Source: Chloroflexota bacterium
GTDB lineage: Bacteria; Chloroflexota; Anaerolineae; Aggregatilineales; Phototrophicaceae
DNA length: 54,481 nucleotides
Reading direction: 5' to 3'
Assembly (NCBI GenBank): GCA_028875185.1
Contig: JAPPFH010000157.1
Location: 1-54,481 of the forward strand
Under the pieces are notes generated by a model. That model saw nothing but the letters and a program-made list of their open reading frames with translations. It did no database searches and was not told the DNA's origin. Positions 45,104 to 52,574 of this stretch are shown here, in pieces (positions within the stretch are counted from its first letter, which is position 1; each line of letters begins with the position of its first letter). The position numbers were made by a program, and so were the translations under genes.

Positions 45104-46663
45104 TTGGAATTAAATCTCGTCAATTGGCTGCTGGCGCTTTCGCCGGTGCTCGCCGTGCTGATTCTCATGGTTGGCGCGGGTTGGGGCGGCAGTCGAGCGG
45201 GGTCGGCCGGTCTACTGGCGGCCTTGGCGCTGGCGCTGACGGCATTTGGCGGCGATGCCAATCTGGCGCTGGTGGCTGTCGGCAAGTCGGTACTGCTGGC
45301 GATTGATGTGCTTTACATTGTGTGGATGGCTTTATTCTTCTACAACGTCACCAATGAAGCGGGCGCCGTCGCATTGATTGGCCTAAGCCTGCCTCGCCTC
45401 ACAGCGGACCGCGCCGCCCAGAGCCTGCTCATCAGTTGGGTATTCGTGTCGCTTTTGCAAGGCGTCGGCGGTTTCGGCGTGCCGGTGGCGGTCGTCGCGC
45501 CCTTGCTTGTTGGCTTGGGCTACACGGCGACGCAATCGGTGATCATGGCCTCACTAGGTCATGGCTGGGCGGTGACCTTCGGTTCGCTGGGCACGTCCTT
45601 CGTCGCCTTGACCGCGGTCACCGGCTTGCCGGGCGAGGCGCTGGCGCACGACGCCGCCTTGATCCTGGGCTTGGCTTGTTTGATCAGCGGAGCGCTGGTT
45701 GCTTATGTCAGCGCTGGCTGGAGCGGTTTCCTGCGCTCGATTCCCTTGCTGGCGTTTGTGGGCGCGGCGATGGGCTTGACGCAGTGGTGGATCGCCACCA
45801 ATGGCATCTGGACATTGGGCTCGACATCGGGCGCGCTGGCGGGCGCGTTTGTGGGTGTGCTTTACGTGCTGTCGCCCTTGCATCAAGGAAGAACCAAAGG
45901 TGCAGACGCGGCCCCTGACGAGAGCGGCCGCAGCCTCGCGCTGGCTTTGGCGGCATATGGCATCTTGCTGGTCTTGGCATTCGCGGTGAATCTGATAGAG
46001 CCGCTGGAAAAAGTAATGGACAGCGCCTTGATCCAAGTTGACTTCCCGGCGGTGTCGACATCGCTCGGCTGGGTTGTGCCAGCGGAGAGCGGGCGCGCGA
46101 TCAGCGTTTTCGGTCATGCGGGCGCCATTTTATTTTATGCCGGCCTGATCGCTTTTCTGATTTATCGCGTGGCGGGATATTTCGATAGCCCGACGGTGTG
46201 GTCCGAGATTTGGCGCAAGGTGAGTCGCTCGGCTTTGAAAAGCACTGTATCGATTTTGGCGCTGGTGGCGATGGCATCACTGATGACCCATAGTGGCATG
46301 ACCCAAATAATCGCGCGCGGCATCAGCGAGACCTTCGACGCCGACATTTATCCCCTATTCGCGCCCTTTATTGGCACGCTCGGCGCCATTATGACCGGCA
46401 GCAATACCAATTCCAATGTTGTCTTTGGCGCTTTACAGCAGGAGACGGCGACTCTCCTTGCTTTGAGCGCGCCGATTGTTTTGGCCGGGCAGACCGCGGG
46501 CGCGTCGCTCGGCAGCGTGCTGGCGCCAGCCAAAATTATCGTCGGTTGCAGCACCGTCGGGCTGAGCGGGCAAGAGGGTCCGGTGATTCGGCGCATGCTG
46601 CTGCTCGGCTTGATCCCGGTGGTCTTTGTGGCTCTATTCACATTCGCGCGTCTTGCCTTTTAG
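45104..46663 (+). CDS. L-lactate permease (LctP) family transporter
   Basis: Membrane protein of 519 residues with about 13 hydrophobic segments. Family marks are VGGFGVPVAVVAPLLVGLG, LMTHSGMTQ and the discontinuous-helix region GSNTNSNVVFGALQ, followed by GASLGSVLAPAKIIVG. Members move lactate, glycolate or related hydroxy acids with protons. Translation appears to begin at TTG 45104, behind CGGGAG; a later ATG would cut the first helix. Its neighbours (SDR, amidase) suggest uptake of a small organic acid, but the substrate is inference. Confidence 0.85.
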   Translation: MELNLVNWLLALSPVLAVLILMVGAGWGGSRAGSAGLLAALALALTAFGGDANLALVAVGKSVLLAIDVLYIVWMALFFYNVTNEAGAVALIGLSLPRLTADRAAQSLLISWVFVSLLQGVGGFGVPVAVVAPLLVGLGYTATQSVIMASLGHGWAVTFGSLGTSFVALTAVTGLPGEALAHDAALILGLACLISGALVAYVSAGWSGFLRSIPLLAFVGAAMGLTQWWIATNGIWTLGSTSGALAGAFVGVLYVLSPLHQGRTKGADAAPDESGRSLALALAAYGILLVLAFAVNLIEPLEKVMDSALIQVDFPAVSTSLGWVVPAESGRAISVFGHAGAILFYAGLIAFLIYRVAGYFDSPTVWSEIWRKVSRSALKSTVSILALVAMASLMTHSGMTQIIARGISETFDADIYPLFAPFIGTLGAIMTGSNTNSNVVFGALQQETATLLALSAPIVLAGQTAGASLGSVLAPAKIIVGCSTVGLSGQEGPVIRRMLLLGLIPVVFVALFTFARLAF

Positions 46664-46672
46664 GATCTGTAG

Positions 46673-47145
46673 GGCTTGTCCGGTACTCGACGTTGGGCGC
46701 GCATTGCTGCCCCCATCCCCGAAGGTCTATGTCTACGTGACCCGGCCCCTTGCCGTAGTGCAGTGTCTACGCGCACCCCACAAGGAGGGAAGGGGAGTTT
46801 TCCAGCGTCTTCGCGCAATTTAAGCCCCTCCCTCTTCATGGCTGACGACAGGACAGGTTTAATCCGATTGGCTATGGATGCTTCGATGTGCCAATCACAA
46901 GCAACTCCAAGTGCGAAAATTGTAGGGGCGACTCGGTGAGTCGCCCGACGGAGCGCAAAAGATGTAGGGGCGACCCAGTGGGTCGCCCGAAAAAAGCCCA
47001 AGAAAACACGTAATTTGCGACGAAACTCTGCTCGCCGCAAACCTGTCCTGTCCTCAGCTCTTCATCGGGGAGGGGTTTGGGGTGGGGGTATGCGGGCAAT
47101 TTGCTTCATGAGTATCCTGATTTGCCAACCAGTACCGGACAAGCC
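46673..47145. repeat. Nested imperfect inverted repeat, about 470 bp
   Basis: The 534-base spacer 46664-47197 has no gene. Its ends are a perfect 15-bp inverted pair GGCTTGTCCGGTACT (46673-46687 with 47131-47145). A second inverted pair, GACAGGACAGGTTT (46847-46860 with 47039-47052), lies inside, flanked by related CCCCTCCC/CTTCAT words. The left half is about 80 bases longer because of added segments. Two GTAGGGGCG copies occupy the centre. It resembles a non-coding, MITE-like palindromic element, but no target duplication is apparent. Confidence 0.6.
46921..46988. repeat. Tandem pair of GTAGGGGCG hairpin repeats
   Basis: Two plus copies 42 bases apart: arms GGGCGACTC/GAGTCGCCC (46921-46946) and GGGCGACCC/GGGTCGCCC (46963-46988), in the middle of the larger inverted repeat. 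Confidence 0.8.
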
Positions 47146-47146
47146 T

Positions 47147-47171
47147 TGTAGGGGCGGGTTTTGGCTCGCCC
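47147..47171. repeat. Single GTAGGGGCG hairpin repeat
   Basis: Arms GGGCGGGTT and GGCTCGCCC pair with three G-U contacts. It abuts the right end of the palindromic element and lies 27 bases from the TPP-enzyme stop. Confidence 0.65.
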
Positions 47172-47197
47172 GCTTCCGCCAACACATCCTCCTCCCG

Positions 47198-48814
47198 CTA
47201 TCGCACTGTAGTGGGATAGCCAGCCGGGTCAATCATCACATCAAGCAGAAACGGCGCATTGAGGGACAGCCAACTGCGGATTGCTTCGCCGCAATCTTCT
47301 CGAGAGGCGATTTTGCGATAAGCGATACCATACGCTTTCGCGATGTACTCGTAGTCGGGGTTGGTGAATGCGGTGCCGAAAGCCGGGCGCCCGCGCCGGA
47401 TTTGAGCCGAGCGAATCAGGTCCAGCGCCGAATCATTCATCAGCGCTATCAGCACGGGAAGCTGCCGCTCCGTCAGTAATCCCAGCTCGCCCAGCGCCAT
47501 CGCCAGCCCGGCGTCGCCGGTGATGCAGACGACTGGCGCCCCACTCGTTTCGGCTGCGGCAATCGCGCTGCTTAAACCGAATCCCATCGCCGAGAGCCCA
47601 TTGGATACGAAGTAGCGATTCGGCATACGCGCCGGCCACTCCAACGCGGCGAGTATTTTATGCGAGCCGACATCGGTGGTCAGCGTGATGTCGTCGCTTG
47701 TGTTTTCACGCAGTGACGCCAGGAACTCCTGTGGCAGAATCCGACCTTGCGCCGGCATCGGCAGCTTGCGCCGGGCAAGTCCAGCGCGGAACCGTTGCAC
47801 CCTTTGCGATCCCCAATCAATCGCGGTTTGGGCTTTGGCGGCGCCAATTGCGTCTAGCGTCTCGGAGATGTTTCCGACAAGCTCCAAATCGCTGGCGATT
47901 TGCGGGTCATGATTCTGCCATTCGGCAATCCAAATCAGCGGCTTCTTGTAATCCCAAGGCTTGACCAACTCGACCACGTCAAAGCCGATGGCGATGATGG
48001 AGTCGGCTTCGTCTAGGAACTCGTACACCGGATCGTCGCGCGTCAAGCCGATGGCGCCGGCGAAGAGCGGATGATTCGCCGAGAGCGCGCCTTTGCTCTT
48101 GGGCGTGTCGATGACCGGCGCGCCAAGCGACTCGGCCAATCGACGAAGCTGAAGATAGGGTCGGCTGGGCTCTAAGCCTAGCCCGACAATGATGACCGGT
48201 TTCGCCTTATCAGCCAACAGTTTGCGTGCCGCGCCAATATGACTTGAGTCTACCGAGCATTCACCGTGACCTATCGGGGCGGCCGTTCGGTCGCTCGCCA
48301 TCCCACCCGCGGCCGGCATAACTTGCTTCGCGATGCGATTGTGAATGCTGATATGTACCGGACCCGGGCGATCCGCCCGCATCAGCGCTATCGCCTGCTG
48401 GATGGTTTCAGCGGCGTTTTCAGCGATCAGCTCGGCGCTGAGTTTGCAGATCGGATCGAAGACGGCGCCCAGGTCAATGACTTGATGTGTATGCTTGCCA
48501 AGGGATTCTCTATCGTTCGCGGCGGTGATGAGCATAACCGGCGCGCGGTCGAGACAAGCGTGCGCCATGCCGGCGAACACATTGGCGGCGCCGGGACCCA
48601 GTGTCGCCAGCGCGACGCCGATACCCCCGGTGAGGCGCGCATCGGTGGCCGCCATGAAGCAGGCGCTGCTTTCGTTCTTGACCAGGATGAAGTCCATCCC
48701 TTGGCGGCGCAGCGCATCAAGGATCTCGACATTTTCGCCTCCCGGCAGCCCGTAAACGCGTTGGACGCCCGCTATCGCTAGCTGGTCGGCAAAGGATTCG
48801 GCGACTGTGGGCAT
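47198..48814 (-). CDS. Thiamine pyrophosphate-dependent enzyme, acetolactate synthase-like
   Basis: Three-domain TPP enzyme of 538 residues. The catalytic Glu lies in LVKNESSACF, and LATLGPGAANVFAG marks the N-terminal domain. The diphosphate-binding motif GDAGLAMALGELGLL ends about 27 residues later in MNDSAL. IlvB proper has a longer C-terminal region and a regulatory partner; neither is here, so a catabolic 2-keto-acid decarboxylase or acetolactate synthase-like enzyme is more likely. It is divergent from an aminotransferase, and both promoters sit in 48849-48899. This pairing suggests shared handling of a keto or amino acid. Confidence 0.88.
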   Translation of the reverse strand: MPTVAESFADQLAIAGVQRVYGLPGGENVEILDALRRQGMDFILVKNESSACFMAATDARLTGGIGVALATLGPGAANVFAGMAHACLDRAPVMLITAANDRESLGKHTHQVIDLGAVFDPICKLSAELIAENAAETIQQAIALMRADRPGPVHISIHNRIAKQVMPAAGGMASDRTAAPIGHGECSVDSSHIGAARKLLADKAKPVIIVGLGLEPSRPYLQLRRLAESLGAPVIDTPKSKGALSANHPLFAGAIGLTRDDPVYEFLDEADSIIAIGFDVVELVKPWDYKKPLIWIAEWQNHDPQIASDLELVGNISETLDAIGAAKAQTAIDWGSQRVQRFRAGLARRKLPMPAQGRILPQEFLASLRENTSDDITLTTDVGSHKILAALEWPARMPNRYFVSNGLSAMGFGLSSAIAAAETSGAPVVCITGDAGLAMALGELGLLTERQLPVLIALMNDSALDLIRSAQIRRGRPAFGTAFTNPDYEYIAKAYGIAYRKIASREDCGEAIRSWLSLNAPFLLDVMIDPAGYPTTVR

Positions 48815-48848
48815 CTATCTGTTCCTCGCGCGCTCGCATCGAAACGTG

Positions 48849-48876
48849 ATTATGCCCTTTCGCGTCCTCCTGTCAA
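48849..48876 (-). promoter_or_regulatory. Promoter of the TPP-enzyme gene
   Basis: Minus strand TTGACA (48876-48871) and CATAAT (48854-48849), 16 bases apart; only one mismatch to consensus in twelve bases. The leader would be about 28 bases. Confidence 0.7.
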
Positions 48877-48899
48877 AGGGGCGGCGGAGCGGGTACAAT
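48870..48899 (+). promoter_or_regulatory. Promoter of the aminotransferase gene
   Basis: CTGTCA (48870-48875) and TACAAT (48894-48899), 18 bases apart. The -35 overlaps that of the divergent TPP-enzyme promoter. Confidence 0.5.
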
Positions 48900-48947
48900 A
48901 TGGCGCGTCCAGCCAGCAGCGCGGTTAGCCGAAAATCTGGGGGAGCG

Positions 48948-50189
48948 ATGACCTTCCTAAGCGTCGCCAAATCGGGCACATTGAGCCTGCATGAAAAGTC
49001 GCGCGCTTTGGAAGCTGCCGGGCGCGTGGTTTACAAGTTTGGATTTGGCGAATCACCTTTTCCACCGCCGCGCCGGGTACAAGATGCTCTGCGAGACGCG
49101 GCGAAGCGCAAGGATTACACCGATGTAGCCGGGCTCCCTCAATTGCGCGAAAGGGTCGCCGCATTTCACCAAGAAGCGGACGGCTATCCGATCCGACCCG
49201 ACCAGGTCCTGATCGCGCCCGGCACAAAGCCGCTGCTGCACAACATCATGCGCGCCTTTCAAAGGGCTGAGGTTTATTTGCCGTGTCCTTCCTGGGTCTC
49301 TTATGCGCCGCAAGCCCGTCTAGCCGGGCATGAGGTTATTGGCCTTCCGACCTCATACGAGGGGCGCTGGCGCGTATCGCCCGATGCGCTTGCGCGCGCG
49401 CTCCTGCGCGGCGAGCCGGACCGGCAGAAGCTGATTGTCTTGAATTATCCGGGCAATCCAGATGGCTTGTCATACTGTTATGATGCGCTGGCGGCATTGA
49501 GCCCAGTTTTGCGCAAGTACGGCGTCTGGGTGATTTCGGATGAGATTTACGCGCTGCTGCATCATAGGGGCCAGCACGTCTCCCTGGCGCAGTTGTATCC
49601 GGAGCGGACGCTGGTCACGACCGGTCTTTCGAAGTGGTGCGGCGCCGGCGGCTGGCGATTGGGCGCGCTGATCCTGCCGCCAAATGCGCCAAAGGCTCTG
49701 TATGGCGCGCTCGTCGGCTTGGGGTCGGAGACTTATTCTTGCGCGCCGGCGCCGATACAAGTTGCCGCGCTCGCTGCCTACTCGCTTGATGCTCAGTCGC
49801 ATGCATTTCTCGCGGCGCAGCGCCGAATACTGCGCGCTATTGGCTCGCTGATTCATAGTGCCTTGGCCGAGGCCGGCCTAAGGGCGCACGCGCCGGAGGG
49901 CGGCTTTTACCTGCTGCTGGACTTTAGCCCCTTTATCGAGCCACTCTTGGAGCGCGGAATTGAAAGCGGCAGCCAACTTTGCGAGCGACTGCTCGCCGAA
50001 ACCGGCGTGGCGCTTTTGCCGGGCGAGGCGTTCGGCTTGCCGGCTTCGTCCTACACGGCGCGCCTGGCTTATGTAGATTTTGCTGGAGAAGCAGCGCTGC
50101 GGGACGCGGACCGGATCGAATCGAGCGCGCCAATTCATGCGGCAAAGATGCTGCAAGGCATAAGCGCCTTGAGCGAGTGGCTCAGTTAG
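48948..50189 (+). CDS. Class I/II pyridoxal-phosphate aminotransferase
   Basis: Fold-type I aminotransferase, 413 residues. The PLP lysine lies in TTGLSKWCGAGGWRLG; VLNYPGNPDG gives the conserved Asn, ISDEIYALL the Asp and Tyr, and ARLAYVDF the C-terminal arginine that grips the substrate carboxylate. The ATG at 48948 follows GGGGGAG, so I did not use upstream in-frame starts. The amino donor is not predictable. Its stop overlaps that of the convergent TauE gene (TTAG). Confidence 0.9.
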   Translation: MTFLSVAKSGTLSLHEKSRALEAAGRVVYKFGFGESPFPPPRRVQDALRDAAKRKDYTDVAGLPQLRERVAAFHQEADGYPIRPDQVLIAPGTKPLLHNIMRAFQRAEVYLPCPSWVSYAPQARLAGHEVIGLPTSYEGRWRVSPDALARALLRGEPDRQKLIVLNYPGNPDGLSYCYDALAALSPVLRKYGVWVISDEIYALLHHRGQHVSLAQLYPERTLVTTGLSKWCGAGGWRLGALILPPNAPKALYGALVGLGSETYSCAPAPIQVAALAAYSLDAQSHAFLAAQRRILRAIGSLIHSALAEAGLRAHAPEGGFYLLLDFSPFIEPLLERGIESGSQLCERLLAETGVALLPGEAFGLPASSYTARLAYVDFAGEAALRDADRIESSAPIHAAKMLQGISALSEWLS

Positions 50190-50929
50190 CCGGAGAGCAA
50201 AAGATATGCGCTTAGAGCGGCGAGCGGGATCATCATCATTAATTCAAAGACTTGCTGATTGACGCGGTCGATTAGTTGACGCGCGACCAGCACCGCCGGC
50301 GGAATCAGCAGGAAGACCCAAGCGATGCGCAAGAGAAGTTCGTAATCGAATAAGTCGAGGGCGATAAAGCCCGGGACTTTGGTCAGGTTCATCACCGCGA
50401 AGAAGAGCGTGGTCGTGCCGACGAAACGGCGCGGCGTCATCTTCGGCTGCAAGAGCAGATAAGCGGTGAAGGGCGGCGCGCCAACATTGGCCAGCGTCGA
50501 ACCGAATCCGGACGCCCAGCCGGCGAAGTATCCGTGCCAGGTTCGCGGCTGATAAGCGAGCGATGCGAGGCGGTCACTGGCGATCTTGAAGCCAAGCGCG
50601 AGCAGAGTCAGGCAGCCGATGACACGTTTCAGCGTCGCCGCGTCGATGGCGTCCAGCACAAGCGCGCCCAGCAGAACGCCGAGCAGACCGGGCGCCAGCA
50701 TCAGGGCGATATAATGGCGATCCCATTGCCGCCAATAGAAGTAGAGAGCGAAAATGTCGGCGAAGATCAAGAGCGGCAGCACCAAGGCGACCGCGACCTG
50801 TGGCTCGAGGATCAAGGTCAAAAGGGGCACCGTCAGCGCAACCGGAACTGGTCCGCCAAGCCCACCCTTGGATAACCCGACCAGGATGCCGACTATCGTG
50901 AATAACACTACAATTTCAACGCTGGGCAT
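50186..50929 (-). CDS. TauE/SafE family sulfite/anion permease
   Basis: Membrane protein of 247 residues with about eight hydrophobic segments and the family's GLSKGGLGGP near the N terminus and GFGSTLANVGAPPFTAYLL in the second half (the GSTLANVGGP-type signature). Members export sulfite, sulfoacetate or similar anions. That would fit a region with two sulfatases and possible organosulfur breakdown, but the link is only inference. The ATG at 50929 is chosen because the first helix begins at once; longer frames add a non-similar, basic stretch. The ribosome site is weak. Confidence 0.85.
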   Translation of the reverse strand: MPSVEIVVLFTIVGILVGLSKGGLGGPVPVALTVPLLTLILEPQVAVALVLPLLIFADIFALYFYWRQWDRHYIALMLAPGLLGVLLGALVLDAIDAATLKRVIGCLTLLALGFKIASDRLASLAYQPRTWHGYFAGWASGFGSTLANVGAPPFTAYLLLQPKMTPRRFVGTTTLFFAVMNLTKVPGFIALDLFDYELLLRIAWVFLLIPPAVLVARQLIDRVNQQVFELMMMIPLAALSAYLLLSG

Positions 50930-50962
50930 GGACCGTGCTGTTCGACGCTGACGATACCCTAG

Positions 50963-50968
50963 ATTATA
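50963..50968 (-). promoter_or_regulatory. Possible -10 box for the TauE/SafE gene
   Basis: A perfect TATAAT on the minus strand lies about 34 bases before the ATG. The -35 at 17 bases (TCGCAT) is poor, so this is only a candidate. Confidence 0.35.
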
Positions 50969-51074
50969 TGACAGTCGGTTTCGGCATGCGAGGAAAGCTC
51001 GCTGGCGCCCTGCAAATTGATTGAGCGGCCGCCATTGCATGCGTAGGGCGGCATAATCAAACGGGACAGCGAAC

Positions 51075-51875
51075 GTGGATATCAAGCGACAAAACGAAGA
51101 GGGTCGTGAATTGTGGAACCGCAAGGCGCAATTCTGGGATGCGCTGCATGGCGACCGCGGAAACAGCTTCCACCGGCGGCTGATTGAACCGTCGGTACTG
51201 CAGTTGTTGGAGCTGCAAACCGGCGAAACCGTGCTCGATATCGGCTGCGGCAATGGCGCGCTGGCGCGGCGGCTGGCGGAGCAGGGCGCTCGCGTTACCG
51301 CGTTCGATTTCAGCGCGGAGCTGATTCGGCTGGCGAAAGCGCGGGACAGTGGCGGTGCGGCGGCGATCGCGTATCACGTCATGGACGCCACCGACGAAGC
51401 GGCGATGCTTGCGCTGGGCGCAGGCCGCTTTGATGCCCTTACTTGCGCCATGACCTTGATGGATATCCCGATTATCGATCCGCTCTTTCGCGCGGCGGCG
51501 CGCTTGCTTAGAGCCGATGGCCGCTTTGTCTTTTCCACGCAGCACCCGGCATTCAACTCCAACAATCCGATCTTTGTGCAAGAGAAGGAAGATCGCGCTG
51601 GTGTCGTCAGCAATCACTATGCGGTCAAGCTGCGCGCATATCTCGATCTGCCGCCGGTGAAGGGGGCGGGCGCGCCGGGCGAACCATCGCCGCATTATTA
51701 TTATCATCGCCCGCTGAGTGAACTGCTCGACGCCGCCTTCGCCGCTGGATTCGCGCTCGATGGTCTGCTTGAACCGGCTTTCACAGAGGAAGACGCGCCT
51801 CGATCAACAGGATTGAACTGGGAGAAGTTGCCACAGATTCCGCCGGTGCTTAGCGGCCGATTGCGGCTTGCATAA
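51075..51875 (+). CDS. Class I SAM-dependent methyltransferase
   Basis: The SAM-binding motif is VLDIGCGNGALARRLAEQG at about residue 56, followed by VTAFDFSAELI (acidic ribose-binding Asp) and ALTCAMTLMDIP (motif IV-like). 266 residues, typical of the UbiE/COQ5-like group. HYYYHRPLSELLDAAF is seen in many small-molecule methyltransferases. The substrate cannot be deduced. Its last ~170 bases overlap antisense with the B3/4-domain gene. Confidence 0.88.
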   Translation: MDIKRQNEEGRELWNRKAQFWDALHGDRGNSFHRRLIEPSVLQLLELQTGETVLDIGCGNGALARRLAEQGARVTAFDFSAELIRLAKARDSGGAAAIAYHVMDATDEAAMLALGAGRFDALTCAMTLMDIPIIDPLFRAAARLLRADGRFVFSTQHPAFNSNNPIFVQEKEDRAGVVSNHYAVKLRAYLDLPPVKGAGAPGEPSPHYYYHRPLSELLDAAFAAGFALDGLLEPAFTEEDAPRSTGLNWEKLPQIPPVLSGRLRLA

Positions 51876-52573
51876 ATCGCGGGATTGCCCGCATTAAGCG
51901 CGGCGGCATCAAGGCGCCCGCCGGCGTACTCCTCAAGCAGCGCGGTTAGATCTGCCAGCGCCTTTTCGATATCGCCTTGGCCGCCGGCGTGATGCGCTTC
52001 GACCGTGATGATTGCCTCGGTCGTGGATTCGCGCGAGGCGCTGGTCGCGCTTTGGCGCCAGCACCAGCGCCGCGCCACCACCATGTCATTCTCGTCGGAG
52101 AAGATTACTTCGCCTGCCACCGGATGCGCGATTTTGTCGCTGCCGAGGTCGGTGAAATGTTCGCTGCCGTCGGCGTAATGCACCGTGATTGGCAAAGCGA
52201 TCTGGCGCGTATCAAAGATGGCGACCGGCAGGCCATAGCGGATGCTCACCAGATTGCCGATATCCACTAGCGTATTGATGCACGGGATATCGCCTTTCTT
52301 GGTCAGGCGGCGCAGCAAGGATTCGGCGGCGCTGCGATACTTGGTCGGGGAAACGCCGAATGCGCTGATCGCCCGCCGCCAAGCATTGAGCGTCGGCAGC
52401 TCGCTCAAGGGCGTGGCGCCGATGCGCGTTTTCACCGACGCCTGCTCGTTCAGATAACGCTCGCGCAGGGCGTCCGGCGTCGGGGTATTGGTCAGGCCGC
52501 GCGCGACGATAACGCCAGACCTAAGCGCCGGATAGTTCTTAATAATTTGCGCATCGTATTGAAAGCTGGTCAT
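51704..52573 (-). CDS. B3/4 domain protein (phenylalanyl-tRNA synthetase beta-like domain)
   Basis: Residues about 60-225 form a B3/4 domain, the tRNA-editing-like fold found as stand-alone bacterial proteins. LVDIGNLVSIRYGLPVAIFD and AGEVIFSDENDMVVARRWCWRQS are characteristic. The family usually ends near LTALLEEYAGG (about residue 232). Here the frame continues for some 57 low-complexity residues (Ser/Ala/Asn/Pro-rich), antisense to the methyltransferase gene, so the natural stop may have been lost. The role of stand-alone B3/4 proteins is poorly known; D-aminoacyl or mischarged tRNA clearance is a proposal only. Its start is one base past the MFS stop. Confidence 0.8.
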   Translation of the reverse strand: MTSFQYDAQIIKNYPALRSGVIVARGLTNTPTPDALRERYLNEQASVKTRIGATPLSELPTLNAWRRAISAFGVSPTKYRSAAESLLRRLTKKGDIPCINTLVDIGNLVSIRYGLPVAIFDTRQIALPITVHYADGSEHFTDLGSDKIAHPVAGEVIFSDENDMVVARRWCWRQSATSASRESTTEAIITVEAHHAGGQGDIEKALADLTALLEEYAGGRLDAAALNAGNPAIYASRNRPLSTGGICGNFSQFNPVDRGASSSVKAGSSRPSSANPAAKAASSSSLSGR

Positions 52574-52574
52574 T

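Noticed and set aside
46921-47171. CRISPR array from the repeated GTAGGGGCG units
   Set aside because: Units are palindromic, variable inside, in both orientations, irregularly spaced and dispersed over 45 kb; no cas genes are present.
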